NCBI GenBank assembly: GCA_965229645.1
Contig: OZ245893.1
Location: 2,294,001-2,358,000, forward strand
Reading direction: 5' to 3'
DNA from: CAXQZM01 sp965229645
GTDB taxonomy: Bacteria; Pseudomonadota; Alphaproteobacteria; UBA7985
DNA length: 64,000 nucleotides
Part shown: in pieces, positions 1 through 8,276 of the stretch
How positions within the stretch are numbered: the first letter of the stretch is position 1
Layout: the number at the start of each line of letters is the position of its first letter
Program-made: the position numbers and the translations under genes
The notes under the pieces: generated by a model
What the model saw: only the letters and a program-made list of their open reading frames with translations
What the model was told of the DNA's origin: nothing
The model's database searches: none

Positions 1-497
1 AGGCGTTCGGCGATTTGGCGCACGTGTTCGGGGCTCAGGTCCCCATCCTCGTAAGCTTGCATTTGGTTTTTCATCCGCCGTAAGTTGAAAAACAGTTTCT
101 TTTGTGCCGCCGTGGTTCCCATTTTTACGAGCGACCAGGAATGCAAAATGTATTCGTGGATCGACGCGCGGATCCACCACATGGCGTAGGTTGACAGGCG
201 AAACCCTTTGTCGGGGTCGAACTTCTTGACCGCTTGCATCATGCCGACATTGCCCTCCGAAATCAGCTCCGTCACTGGTAATCCATAGCCTCGATACCCC
301 ATGGCGATCTTGGCGACTAGGCGCAAATGGCTCGTTACCAGCTTATGGGCCGCCGCCACGTCGCCTTGCGCGCGCCAGTCGGTCGCCAACTGAAACTCTT
401 CCTCGGCGCTGAGCATCGGAAATTTTTTGATTTCGCTTAAGTAGCGCGTGAGATTGGAGTCTGCCGATAGGGCTGGCAGAGTCATACTTTGGCTCAT
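1..497 (-). CDS. rpoH: RNA polymerase sigma factor RpoH (sigma-32 type), C-terminal part beyond the window
   Basis: The heat-shock sigma factor directs core RNA polymerase to chaperone and protease promoters. About 165 N-terminal residues are visible and the frame runs off the left edge. Read from ATG at 497, region 2 is intact: GNVGMMQAVKKFDP at residues 82-95 and YAMWWIR at 104-110 (the -10 recognition helix). QKKLFFNLR at 132-140 is the 'RpoH box' that separates this family from RpoD. I chose the ATG at 497 over the internal ATG at 485 because AGGAGA lies just upstream of 497. A repeat element (695-936) sits upstream, and I see no convincing promoter in 498-694. Confidence 0.95.
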   Translation of the reverse strand, partial: MSQSMTLPALSADSNLTRYLSEIKKFPMLSAEEEFQLATDWRAQGDVAAAHKLVTSHLRLVAKIAMGYRGYGLPVTELISEGNVGMMQAVKKFDPDKGFRLSTYAMWWIRASIHEYILHSWSLVKMGTTAAQKKLFFNLRRMKNQMQAYEDGDLSPEHVRQIAER

Positions 498-694
498 CAA
501 AGTCTCCTGACCCATGCAGTCTGCTTAGGCAACCCAAGGCTTCGCACCGATCACCTCGCTCAGAAGCGTGATCCCATACCTTTTCAAGTCCCCGACCAGG
601 GTCGTGTTAGGCAAATGGCGTCGCACCTGGCCAATTTCAAGCTGGCGCCCCAATCACGCACGCGCGAGGATTGGAACAGCGCGGTGGCCGTATC

Positions 695-936
695 ATACCA
701 ACGGCCAAAAAGGTTGACACCTTTTTGGCCGTTTTATGTCTCACGGCAGAAACGCTTCGCGTTTCGCCTCCGACGGGGCCTTCGCTTATACCCCGAGGCG
801 CTTTCGCGCCATTCCCGGGGCCGCTACGGGGGCCGCAGTCGCGGCCCTTATACCAGCGAATATAAGAGTCATTCTCATTCGCCGCTGGTATCATACCAGC
901 GAACATAAGAGTCATTTTCAATCGCGCCGCTGGTAT
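695..936 (-). repeat. Dispersed palindromic element, copy 1 (short form plus an extra end hairpin)
   Basis: It begins ATACCAACGG and ends CCGCTGGTAT, and reads opposite to most copies. Positions 695-891 are the 197-bp short form. A second 44-bp end hairpin (893-936, ATACCAGCG to CGCTGGTAT) is stacked behind it. Its A/T hairpin has GGCCAAAAAGGT pairing with ACCTTTTTGGCC, a compensated variant of the usual GGCCAAAAAAGT and ACTTTTTTGGCC. The final T (936) is also the last base of the neighbouring SDR gene's TGA stop. The rest of the 498-935 gap (498-694) shows nothing I can support. Confidence 0.9.
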
Positions 937-1769
937 CAGGCCTCTGTTTCTTTCAGCAAGCCTGTCTCCAAGCTCAGGGACGCCAGATTTTCCATGCTGC
1001 CCGAGGCCCCTGCCAATGACCAGCCACCGTCAACGGGAATCACCGCACCACTCACGTAAGCGCCAAATTCGGAGGCGAGCATGAGGGCAACCTTTCCCAC
1101 ATCGTGGGGATGCCCCAAACGGCCAAGGGGAACCGACGCGCGGGTTTGGTCCAGCAACTTGCGCGTGGGCGCCAGACGCGCCATCCCTTCGGTGCCCGCG
1201 ATGGGGCCAGGCGAAATCGAATTGACCGAAATGCCCTTGGGTCCCCATTCCAGGGCCAGGGTTTTGGTCACCATATCGACCCCCGCCTTGGCCGCGCAGA
1301 CATGGACCTGGGCGCGCATGGGCACCCAAGCTTGCGGCGCCGAGATATTGATGACGCGCGCACCTGGTTGCCGCAGATGCGGGTAGCCCGCGCGCAGCAC
1401 ATGGAACGTGCCGAGCAAGTCGATGTCCATAACCGACTTAAACCCGTTGGGGGAGAGCCCGTTCATCAGCGCAGGAAAATTTCCAGCCGCCCCCGACACC
1501 AGCACATCGACGGGCCCGAACCGGTCGACGCAGGCCGCGAATACTCCCTTGACCCCGTCGTAGTCGCGGACATCGGTACAAGCCCCCGCCGCCGATCCCG
1601 TCCCGCGCGCTTGCAGGGCTTCGACCGCAGCATGCATCTTCTCATGGTTGCGCCCGACCACAAAAACCTGGCACCCTTGGTCAACAAAGCACTCAGCGAT
1701 GCCGAGGTTGATGCCGCTGGTGCCCCCCGCGACAAATACGGTCTGGCCCTTCAAGTGCAAATCAATCAT
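936..1769 (-). CDS. SDR family oxidoreductase, 2,4-dienoyl-CoA reductase-like
   Basis: This is a 277-residue short-chain dehydrogenase with a Rossmann motif GGTSGINLG at residues 15-23 and NISAPQ near 141-146. The usual catalytic YxxxK is replaced by a HVCAAK sequence (Lys161). That replacement, and the SPGPIAGTEG loop, are seen in the 2,4-dienoyl-CoA reductase/DECR2-like branch rather than classical SDRs. NADPH-dependent reduction of an unsaturated acyl-CoA is therefore the likely role. I start it at ATG 1769 because GGAG lies eight bases upstream; a GTG at 1787 is in frame but has no ribosome site. It overlaps the end of selO by 8 bp, so the two are probably cotranscribed. Its stop codon shares its last base with a repeat end. 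Confidence 0.88.
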   Translation of the reverse strand: MIDLHLKGQTVFVAGGTSGINLGIAECFVDQGCQVFVVGRNHEKMHAAVEALQARGTGSAAGACTDVRDYDGVKGVFAACVDRFGPVDVLVSGAAGNFPALMNGLSPNGFKSVMDIDLLGTFHVLRAGYPHLRQPGARVINISAPQAWVPMRAQVHVCAAKAGVDMVTKTLALEWGPKGISVNSISPGPIAGTEGMARLAPTRKLLDQTRASVPLGRLGHPHDVGKVALMLASEFGAYVSGAVIPVDGGWSLAGASGSMENLASLSLETGLLKETEA

Positions 1770-3180
1770 GTCGGGTCTCCATGCCACGAACCGACGGCGC
1801 GTCCCAGGCGCGTCGAAGCCGATAAAGCTGATCTAAGAGGCGGATTTTGTGGTTCAAGGGCTCCCAATCGTCGCGGGCGGCGATGGCGTCCCACAGGACC
1901 TCGACTTCATCGATCAACAGGGTCTGAGGTTCGTAGCTGAGGGGAGACCCCGTCCAGCCTTGGACAAGCGCGCGCATGGGATCGGACAGGAGGTGGCGCT
2001 GGTCGGTGCTTAAGGCGTAAAACAAGGTTTCAAACGGGCTTTGCTCTTGCTTGAGTTGGCCTAAGACCCCTTCGGCCAGGGCCGTGTCGGTGGCGGTATG
2101 GCCGCTGGACTCAAGCCCCGTCCGCCAGAAAAATTGCGCGATCGTAGCGCTTTGCAGGGCAGGACTGAAGCGCGCCAAGATTTCCCGCAAGGGCTGGGTC
2201 GCGCGATGAATGGGGGTTAGGGCGGCGGCAAGAGCGGACAAGTTCCACGCCACGGCGCGGGGTTGGCGGCCAAAGGCGTAGAGGCCTTGGTGGTCGAAGT
2301 AGGCTGCGGTAAAGCCCTCATCGTAGGTCGGGATCCATCGCCAAGGGCCATAGTCAAACGACTCGCCCGTTACATTCATATTGTCGGTATTGAGGACCCC
2401 GTGGGTAAAGCCCGCCATCATCCAGGCCGCAACTTTCAGGGCTTGGCGCCGAACCACCTCCTGCAAAAAGGTTTGCACCGCAATCTCGCAGCTCAATCCT
2501 GTCTCAGAGCAGCCAAAATAGGTCCTCAATACGTAGCGCACGAGGCGCTCAAGTTCTTCGTGGCGATGGTCGTAAGCCAAGGCCTGGAAGGTGCCGAACC
2601 GGATGTGCGAGTGGGACAAGCGCGTCAGCACCGCCGCGCGGGTGGGCGAGGGTTCGTCGCCGCGCACCAACTGGGTTTCTAAGTCCTCGATCAGGGCAAA
2701 GGTGCGCGAGGTGGGAACGCCCTGGGCAGCGAGCAAGCTGGTCGCCAAAAGTTCGCGAACCGCGCCCTTCAGGGTCAGCCGCCCATCGCCCGTGCGCGAA
2801 AACGGCGTCGTGCCGCTGCCTTTGGTGCCCAAATCCAGGAGGCGGGGTATGGCGGGGGGCTGCGCGGGCATTCCTGGGCGAGCAATCTCCTCGCCTTGGG
2901 CGAAGAGGAACCCGCGTCCGTCGCCGATGTCGGGATTGTAGACCTGAAACTGATGCCCGTGGTAGCGCAGCGCCAGGGGCTGAGGCAGACTGTCGGGCAG
3001 GGCCACGAAGCGACCAAAGTGGCGCTCCACCTCCGCCTCGCAGAAGTCGGCGAGGCCGATCGTTGTGGCGGCGTTCCTGTTGAAGTAGCGAACCTTCAGA
3101 GCGCCAAATTCGGCGGGCTGAACAGGATCGAAAAACGGGTCGCCCAGACTTAAGTGATCACGGCGTCCGCGAAACGTCAT
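1762..3180 (-). CDS. selO: Protein adenylyltransferase SelO (YdiU family)
   Basis: This is a pseudokinase-fold enzyme that transfers AMP to Ser/Thr/Tyr of target proteins, linked to redox stress in bacteria and mitochondria. The 472-residue length is typical. Family signatures are clear: YHGHQFQVYNPDIGDGRG around residues 73-90, DLGTKGSGTTPFSR at 116-129 (flipped-ATP-binding loop) and GFTHGVLNTDNMNVTG at 257-272, carrying the catalytic metal-binding Asn/Asp. The gene overlaps the downstream SDR and follows rpmE in the same direction after a probable terminator. Confidence 0.93.
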   Translation of the reverse strand: MTFRGRRDHLSLGDPFFDPVQPAEFGALKVRYFNRNAATTIGLADFCEAEVERHFGRFVALPDSLPQPLALRYHGHQFQVYNPDIGDGRGFLFAQGEEIARPGMPAQPPAIPRLLDLGTKGSGTTPFSRTGDGRLTLKGAVRELLATSLLAAQGVPTSRTFALIEDLETQLVRGDEPSPTRAAVLTRLSHSHIRFGTFQALAYDHRHEELERLVRYVLRTYFGCSETGLSCEIAVQTFLQEVVRRQALKVAAWMMAGFTHGVLNTDNMNVTGESFDYGPWRWIPTYDEGFTAAYFDHQGLYAFGRQPRAVAWNLSALAAALTPIHRATQPLREILARFSPALQSATIAQFFWRTGLESSGHTATDTALAEGVLGQLKQEQSPFETLFYALSTDQRHLLSDPMRALVQGWTGSPLSYEPQTLLIDEVEVLWDAIAARDDWEPLNHKIRLLDQLYRLRRAWDAPSVRGMETRHD

Positions 3181-3202
3181 GAAGACTCAGGGGCGGGCCT
3201 GA

Positions 3203-3232
3203 CCAAAACAAACGGGCCCGAGCCAGACGGGC
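3203..3232 (-). terminator. Probable rho-independent terminator after rpmE
   Basis: On the minus strand GCCCG and CGGGC form a short GC stem with a 7-nt loop, followed by a T-rich tract (GTTTGTTTT). It lies between the rpmE stop (3261) and the selO start (3180). Confidence 0.45.
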
Positions 3233-3260
3233 GCTTTGGATCAAGATCTCTAATATCGGC

Positions 3261-3488
3261 TCAAATTTTGAGCGAATCGATGGCCCCGAAACGGTTCTTG
3301 AACTTGCCCACCTGACCCCCCGTATCGGTAAGGCGCTGAACCCCCGTCCACGCAGGGTGGGTCTTGGGGTCGATGTCCAATCTTAAGGTATCGCCTTCGG
3401 CGCCCCAAGTCGAACGGGTTTTGAATTCGCTGCCGTCGGTCATGATCACAGTAATTTCGTGATAGTCGGGGTGGGTATCAGCCTTCAT
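3261..3488 (-). CDS. rpmE: 50S ribosomal protein L31
   Basis: A 75-residue basic protein of the large ribosomal subunit. The N-terminal MKADTHPDYHEI and the central DIDPKTHPAWTG motif are diagnostic. It lacks the CxxC zinc cysteines, so it is the C-minus type common in alphaproteobacteria. A weak AAGG ribosome site precedes the ATG. A probable terminator follows. Confidence 0.95.
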   Translation of the reverse strand: MKADTHPDYHEITVIMTDGSEFKTRSTWGAEGDTLRLDIDPKTHPAWTGVQRLTDTGGQVGKFKNRFGAIDSLKI

Positions 3489-3607
3489 GGCGCAAGCCTT
3501 TTTTGTTTAACGCCAGAGCCCCTAGGGTGAATCCCCCGCAGGTGCAAGAGGTCATACCATGGATCCATCAAAACAACTCGACGAGACCAACCATAGAGCC
3601 GCTGGTT

Positions 3608-4576
3608 TCAGCGGTGATCGCCTAAGGCGGAATGCCACCACTGGTCCAGCAAGTGGCGCGCAATGGTGTTCGGGCGTGGGAGAAGGTAGGTCGACTCCGT
3701 CTCGGCTCGCGTCAAATCGGCCCTGCTGAACCATTTGGCCGAGTTCAACTCTTCCGTGTCGATGGTCAAATCCCAGCTCTTGGCAACGCAGGTGAACCCG
3801 ACCATGAGGGACCTGGACTGCGCCCAAGGCTGGCTCGCGACGTAGGTCAGATGCGCAACGCGCAGCCCTGCCTCCTCCCAGGTTTCGCGCCGAACCGTGT
3901 CTTCCAACGCTTCGCCAGGTTCGACATAACCCGCTAACAAGGAATGTAGACCCGAAGGCATGGTCTTGGTATTGGCCAAGACAACGTGGCTCAGGTCGGG
4001 ACTTTGCACCAGCATGATGACCGCGGGGTCAATGCGCGGGTACAAATCCTGAGCGCAAGGCGCACAGTGTCGCTGACGGCCCCAATTTTGCACGCGGGTC
4101 TCGGTTCCGCATTTGGCGCAAAATCGGTTGCTGTGGTGCCATCGCAACAGATGCTGCCCTTGGCAAACCAACCCGAGATAAGGGGCAGCTAAGGTTTTGG
4201 GCAGAGCCCAGAAATCAGTAGCGTTGCCCAGAACAGCGGCCATTGTTGGCACGTTTTGGGCAAAAAAAGCGACACCTTGCCAGTTTCCCAAAAATACCGC
4301 CAAGTCACCTGGGTCGGGCTGTACCCACACCAAAGACCCCGCGTCCACCAACACGCGACCGCCCGAAAACCCGAGGAACCGTCGTGGCTCCTCAGGGGTG
4401 CCGCGCTCGAGAAACCCAGCGGACAAAGGCAAGGAAGCGGCCTCTATCGCCATACGTGCCAATGCCGAATCGCTTGAATGACTTTGAAACCCTTTGTTGG
4501 CGCGGATGTTCCTTTCAGGGTCGATTGTTCCAATCGAGGGGACTCCGCCATAGGTTTTGAGACGGAAAGTTGACAA
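3608..4576 (-). CDS. nudC: NAD(+) diphosphatase / NADH pyrophosphatase NudC
   Basis: It hydrolyses NAD(H) to NMN(H) and AMP and, in this family, removes NAD caps from RNA. The four-cysteine zinc site is present (C153, C156, C171, C174). The Nudix box GYVEPGEALEDTVRRETWEE covers about residues 216-235, followed by the NADH-pyrophosphatase signature SQPW at 249-252. The start is uncertain. The longest frame begins with TTG at 4576, inside the 3' end of the SRP RNA gene; the next in-frame ATG is at 4453 and would remove conserved N-terminal sequence. Confidence 0.9.
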   Translation of the reverse strand: MSTFRLKTYGGVPSIGTIDPERNIRANKGFQSHSSDSALARMAIEAASLPLSAGFLERGTPEEPRRFLGFSGGRVLVDAGSLVWVQPDPGDLAVFLGNWQGVAFFAQNVPTMAAVLGNATDFWALPKTLAAPYLGLVCQGQHLLRWHHSNRFCAKCGTETRVQNWGRQRHCAPCAQDLYPRIDPAVIMLVQSPDLSHVVLANTKTMPSGLHSLLAGYVEPGEALEDTVRRETWEEAGLRVAHLTYVASQPWAQSRSLMVGFTCVAKSWDLTIDTEELNSAKWFSRADLTRAETESTYLLPRPNTIARHLLDQWWHSALGDHR

Positions 4577-4659
4577 GCGACCCGCGCGCCTGCCCCTGTG
4601 GCTGCTCCGTTCCCGGCCTGACCAGGTTCAGGGCGGCGCACGTCCGCCGTCAACTTTCC
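4564..4659 (-). ncRNA. ffs: Small signal recognition particle RNA (4.5S type)
   Basis: The minus strand contains GGTCAGGCCGGGAACGGAGC followed by AGCC. This matches the universally conserved domain-IV hairpin, with a GGAA tetraloop and the asymmetric internal loop bound by Ffh. The outer ends GGAAAGTTGAC and GTCAACTTTCC pair perfectly over 11 bp and define a molecule of about 96 nt. Position next to dnaX is the usual alphaproteobacterial arrangement. The RNA recruits the SRP to signal sequences of nascent membrane proteins. Confidence 0.9.
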
Positions 4660-4833
4660 TCATGGACTTGTGCGGGATTTCCCTGCGAATCGCAAGAGGT
4701 CTTGTACCGAGGGTCGTTTGCAAAGACCCTTTGGTAGCGTGTCTGCGCCACGCAGGCTGCGCTCCCACTTGGTCGCTAGTCTTTGGGATGATCAAGGGTT
4801 GGTATTCTAGATGCAAGGCACTAAATCGCGCCT

Positions 4834-6531
4834 ATGGAACTGGGCTTAGGGGGCGCAGGGGCCGACACGGCGGGGTACCGCGTGTTGGCGCGCAAGTACC
4901 GCCCCCGCGATTTTTCAACCCTCTACGGCCAGGGCGCGCTGGTCCGTACCCTTACCAACGCCATCACGTCGGGTCGCTTGGCCCACGCTTTCATGTTGAC
5001 GGGCGTGCGCGGGGTCGGAAAGACCACGACCGCGCGGATTTTGGCCCGTGCGCTCAATTGCTCGGCCCCTGGCGTCGAGGGACCGACGCCCGACCCCTGC
5101 GGGACATGCGACAATTGCGCCGCGATCTTGGGCGACCATCATCCCGACGTGCTGGAAATGGACGCGGCGAGTCATACGGGCGTCGATGATATCCGCGAGC
5201 TTCAAAAAACGGTGGCCTATCGACCGACTTTGGGGCGATTCAAGATCTTTATCATCGATGAAGTTCATATGCTGTCATCGAATGCCTTCAATGCCCTCTT
5301 AAAAACCTTGGAGGAGCCGCCCGACCAAGTCATTTTTATCTTCGCGACCACCGAAATTCGCAAAGTCCCCGTTACGGTCCTTTCGCGCTGCCAACGCTTC
5401 GATTTGCGGCGCATCGACATGGACGTCTTGGTCGATCTCTTTACCCATGTGATCGGGCAAGAGGGACTGGAGGCGGAAGCAGAAGCCCTGTCGCTCATTG
5501 CCCGCGCCGCCGATGGCTCTGCCCGCGATGGCCTGTCAATTTTGGATCAAGCCATTTCCCTTTCTGGATCGCCCTTGACGGCCCAGAGCGTCCAGGACAT
5601 GTTGGGTCTGGCGGATCGCGCGCAGGTTCTGGACTTGTGCGAGCGCCTGATGGGCGGGGATATGGAGGCCACCCTAGGCCTCTTTGATCGTCTTTACGCC
5701 GCAGGGGCCCCGCCCCTGACCGTGCTGAGCGACCTCGCCGATCTGGTCCATTGGATGACGCGGGTCAAAGTTGGGTCGGCCAAAGACGACTTAGGCCTGA
5801 GCGACGCCGCCCGAACCAAAGGCCAGGACATGGCCGATCGCCTGTCCGTGGCGCACTTGGCCCGCGCTTGGCAAATTTTGGGCCTTGCCATGACCGAAGT
5901 TCGGGGCGCCGAACATCCCAAGGAAGCCGCCGACATGGCGCTGATACGCTTGGCCTACGCGGGCACTTTGCCAACGCCGGATCAAATCGCAAAAAAGCTG
6001 ACGGGGGCGTCCCTTAACCGCGACGAGCAAAACCCATCCCCAAAGTCGGTCACCGCGAACGCACCCCGATCCGACGCGATTGAACCAACCTTCGATCCCC
6101 TCCCGGGCAGCTCTGGCGCGGACCCGAATGTAAGGGCGATTCACGCGATCCCCGACCAGGATCAGCGGCGATCCATCGATTCGCTCGAGGATATGATCGA
6201 GGGGCTCGAAGCGGTCCGCAACGTGCATTTGGCCGCAGATTTACGCGCTTACGGCAGGCTGATCTCCCTGCGCCCTGGCCATTTGGAGTTGGCGAAGCAC
6301 GACCGTCTGACGCCCCAACATCTCACAAAACTTGCGACCCATCTGCTGGCCTGGACGGGAACAACCTGGTTCGTCACGCTGGCGCAAGGCCAGGGGGCAG
6401 CGACGGTCGCCGAAAATGCCTACGCAGCCCGCCAAGCCAAACGCGCCGCGGCCGAGCGTCACCCGCTGGTTCAAGCGGCCTTAAAAACCTTTCCTGGCGC
6501 CAAAATTGAAGAGATCGTGGTCGGAGATTGA
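4834..6531 (+). CDS. dnaX: DNA polymerase III subunit gamma/tau
   Basis: The ATPase of the clamp loader, which also couples the polymerases at the replication fork. Residues 57-64 (GVRGVGKT) are Walker A. C76, C89, C92 and C95 form the zinc module. IIDEVH at 140-145 is Walker B, and TTEIRKVPVTVLSRCQRF contains the sensor-1 and SRC arginine-finger region. The 565-residue length gives a tau-like form with a short C-terminal extension. In many relatives ybaB and recR follow. Here a convergent DUF1491 gene lies 54 bp away instead. Confidence 0.95.
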   Translation: MELGLGGAGADTAGYRVLARKYRPRDFSTLYGQGALVRTLTNAITSGRLAHAFMLTGVRGVGKTTTARILARALNCSAPGVEGPTPDPCGTCDNCAAILGDHHPDVLEMDAASHTGVDDIRELQKTVAYRPTLGRFKIFIIDEVHMLSSNAFNALLKTLEEPPDQVIFIFATTEIRKVPVTVLSRCQRFDLRRIDMDVLVDLFTHVIGQEGLEAEAEALSLIARAADGSARDGLSILDQAISLSGSPLTAQSVQDMLGLADRAQVLDLCERLMGGDMEATLGLFDRLYAAGAPPLTVLSDLADLVHWMTRVKVGSAKDDLGLSDAARTKGQDMADRLSVAHLARAWQILGLAMTEVRGAEHPKEAADMALIRLAYAGTLPTPDQIAKKLTGASLNRDEQNPSPKSVTANAPRSDAIEPTFDPLPGSSGADPNVRAIHAIPDQDQRRSIDSLEDMIEGLEAVRNVHLAADLRAYGRLISLRPGHLELAKHDRLTPQHLTKLATHLLAWTGTTWFVTLAQGQGAATVAENAYAARQAKRAAAERHPLVQAALKTFPGAKIEEIVVGD

Positions 6532-6585
6532 TACGAGCGGCGGCGAAAGCCCTCCTCTGCAATCTGAGTTACGATGCTTAGCTCC

Positions 6586-6912
6586 TCAGCTTTGCTGCAA
6601 GACTGGTGGCAAGGTTCCGTCCGAGCGTTCGTGAATCACGACCCATAGGTCCGAGTCCCGACCAAGTTCGCGTTCGATAAAGGCCTGCGCCTGGTCTGGG
6701 GACATGGGATCGCCATGGCGCGGCCTGAACACGCGAACGCCTCGCTCATTGGTTTCTTGAATCCAGATCTTTGAGGCCCCAGTCCTGAGTTCCTGCTGCA
6801 GCAAAATCAGGCCGCGTTGCGAGTCGCCCTTGTTCAGCACCATCAGACTTTGGGCTTCCAGAACCGACCACTTCAGCAGAGCATCGATGGTGAATCGTGC
6901 CGACTCAAACAT
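6586..6912 (-). CDS. DUF1491 family protein
   Basis: A 108-residue protein of unknown function. The C-terminal part (KIWIQETNERGVRVFRP and then RELGRDSDLWVVIHERSDG) matches the alphaproteobacterial DUF1491 pattern, where a Q/R-E-F/L-D-SDLW-VV motif ends the domain. I start it at ATG 6912; a much longer frame extends upstream but only through the mnmE coding region. It lies 29 bp behind mnmE on the same strand, at the position where mnmG (gidA) is usually found. I know of no established role. Confidence 0.75.
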   Translation of the reverse strand: MFESARFTIDALLKWSVLEAQSLMVLNKGDSQRGLILLQQELRTGASKIWIQETNERGVRVFRPRHGDPMSPDQAQAFIERELGRDSDLWVVIHERSDGTLPPVLQQS

Positions 6913-6941
6913 TTTTGCGAAGCGTTGGTTTGACTGGGGGC

Positions 6942-8243
6942 TTATTTTCCAATGCAAAATCCTTTGAATAGGTCGTCCAGCACGTCTTCCACATGGATTT
7001 GGCCGCTGAGGTGACCCAAAGCCGTCGCGGCTTGACGCAACGACTCCGCTTGCAATTCGGGCAATAGACGCTCGTGCTGCGCCGCCCGCAAGGCGCGCGC
7101 CATTTGTTTCACGTGAAACACTTGACGTGCGCCATGGAAGGACATGTCGGTCAGCGCCGATCCATAAGTCTTTTCCAACCAAGTCGTCACTTCTTGCAGA
7201 AGCGCTGCTAGACCCGCCTGCCCCGATTCGCCCGCTGCAACCGACCGCCGGCCTGGCTGATGCGATTTGGACTGAAGTGTCCATACGGGGCAGGGCGCCT
7301 CAATGGCCATGGGCCTGGTGCCGCGTTCATGGAGGTTCAAAATGAGAGTCGCGGTTTCAAACCGTTGCCGCGTGCGACGAATCCCCATCTGCTCGACTTC
7401 GTCATGGCTCGACCGCAACCCCGCCGTATCGACGAAGGTGACATTGAACGGGCCAAGCCGCACCTCAAGTTCAACGAAATCGCGAGTCGTCCCAGGCACT
7501 GGAGTGACGATGGCACGCTCGTAGCCAGCGATGGCGTTCATCAAGGTGCTCTTGCCGACATTGGGCGGCCCAACCAAGAGAATTTCAAACCCCGATACGA
7601 TGGCCTGTGCCTTGTCGGACCGCTCGTTTAGCGCCGCAACCTGGCGAGTCAGGCGCGCTAAACGGCGCGCGTTTTGCGCCACAAGGTCCTGCGGTAAATC
7701 GTCGTCGGGAAAGTCGATCAGGGCTTCGCACGCGGCTTGCAGGCGAACCAAGTCCTGGCGCCACGCCTGGAACAGGACTTGCCGGGCCTGCCCGAACTGG
7801 CCTTGTGCCACTTTTAAGCCCGCTGGGTCGCTGGCGTTCAGTACAGCGTCCAAGGCCTCGACGCCGATCACGTCGAGCTTTCCATTTTCGAACGCCCGCC
7901 GGACGAATCCCCCAGGTTGCGCCGGCTCCAGACCTAGGGAAACCAAAATGTCGGACAAGACTTGCACCAAGGCAGGGCTGCCATGAATCTGCAACTCCAG
8001 GACATCTTCGCCCGTGAACGAGGCAGGACCTGGAAACCAAATGGTAATCGCTCGATCTATGTCTGACCCGTCGCGTGGGTCTTTCAAATTCTGGAGGCGC
8101 GCGTGGCGCGGCGGCAGCACCTTGCCGATCAATTTCCTGACGACAGACGGCGTTTGAGGTCCGCTCACGCGGATCACTGCCACGCCTGCGGTGCCCGCCG
8201 CCGTCGCTGGAGCGAAGATGGTTGTTGCGTCAGCCACCGCCAT
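6942..8243 (-). CDS. mnmE: tRNA modification GTPase MnmE
   Basis: With MnmG it makes the 5-aminomethyl/carboxymethylaminomethyl modification on U34 of tRNAs. The 433 residues contain the N-terminal tetrahydrofolate-binding domain, helical domain and inserted G domain: GPPNVGKS (225-232, G1), TTRD (252-255, G2), DTAG (272-275, G3). The C-terminus ends in the invariant FCIGK. The G4 motif is odd: where NKxD is expected the best match is SKSH. One parS site lies inside the gene and a second covers its start codon. mnmG, its obligate partner, is not in this window. Confidence 0.95.
   Translation of the reverse strand: MAVADATTIFAPATAAGTAGVAVIRVSGPQTPSVVRKLIGKVLPPRHARLQNLKDPRDGSDIDRAITIWFPGPASFTGEDVLELQIHGSPALVQVLSDILVSLGLEPAQPGGFVRRAFENGKLDVIGVEALDAVLNASDPAGLKVAQGQFGQARQVLFQAWRQDLVRLQAACEALIDFPDDDLPQDLVAQNARRLARLTRQVAALNERSDKAQAIVSGFEILLVGPPNVGKSTLMNAIAGYERAIVTPVPGTTRDFVELEVRLGPFNVTFVDTAGLRSSHDEVEQMGIRRTRQRFETATLILNLHERGTRPMAIEAPCPVWTLQSKSHQPGRRSVAAGESGQAGLAALLQEVTTWLEKTYGSALTDMSFHGARQVFHVKQMARALRAAQHERLLPELQAESLRQAATALGHLSGQIHVEDVLDDLFKGFCIGK
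7105..7120. promoter_or_regulatory. parS centromere site (inside mnmE)
   Basis: Perfect 16-bp palindrome TGTTTCACGTGAAACA, the bacterial chromosomal parS consensus bound by ParB. Within mnmE it encodes part of VFHVKQ. Chromosomal parS sites cluster near the replication origin. Confidence 0.92.
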
Positions 8244-8258
8244 GTTTCACGTGAAACA
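8243..8258. promoter_or_regulatory. parS centromere site (mnmE start / rho-mnmE junction)
   Basis: A second perfect TGTTTCACGTGAAACA, 1,138 bp from the first. It ends on the first base of the mnmE start codon and occupies the usual ribosome-site position, so ParB loading and mnmE expression could interfere. Confidence 0.92.
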
Positions 8259-8276
8259 TCTTAACTCAAGGGGTTT

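Noticed and set aside
736..1059. Small proteins encoded by the repeats (recurring MSHGRNASRF and TAKKVDTFLAV sequences)
   Set aside because: The same frames recur only because the DNA repeats recur. Lengths and ends vary between copies and there is no consistent start or ribosome site. Copy 10 is the exception, where a real gene uses the sequence.
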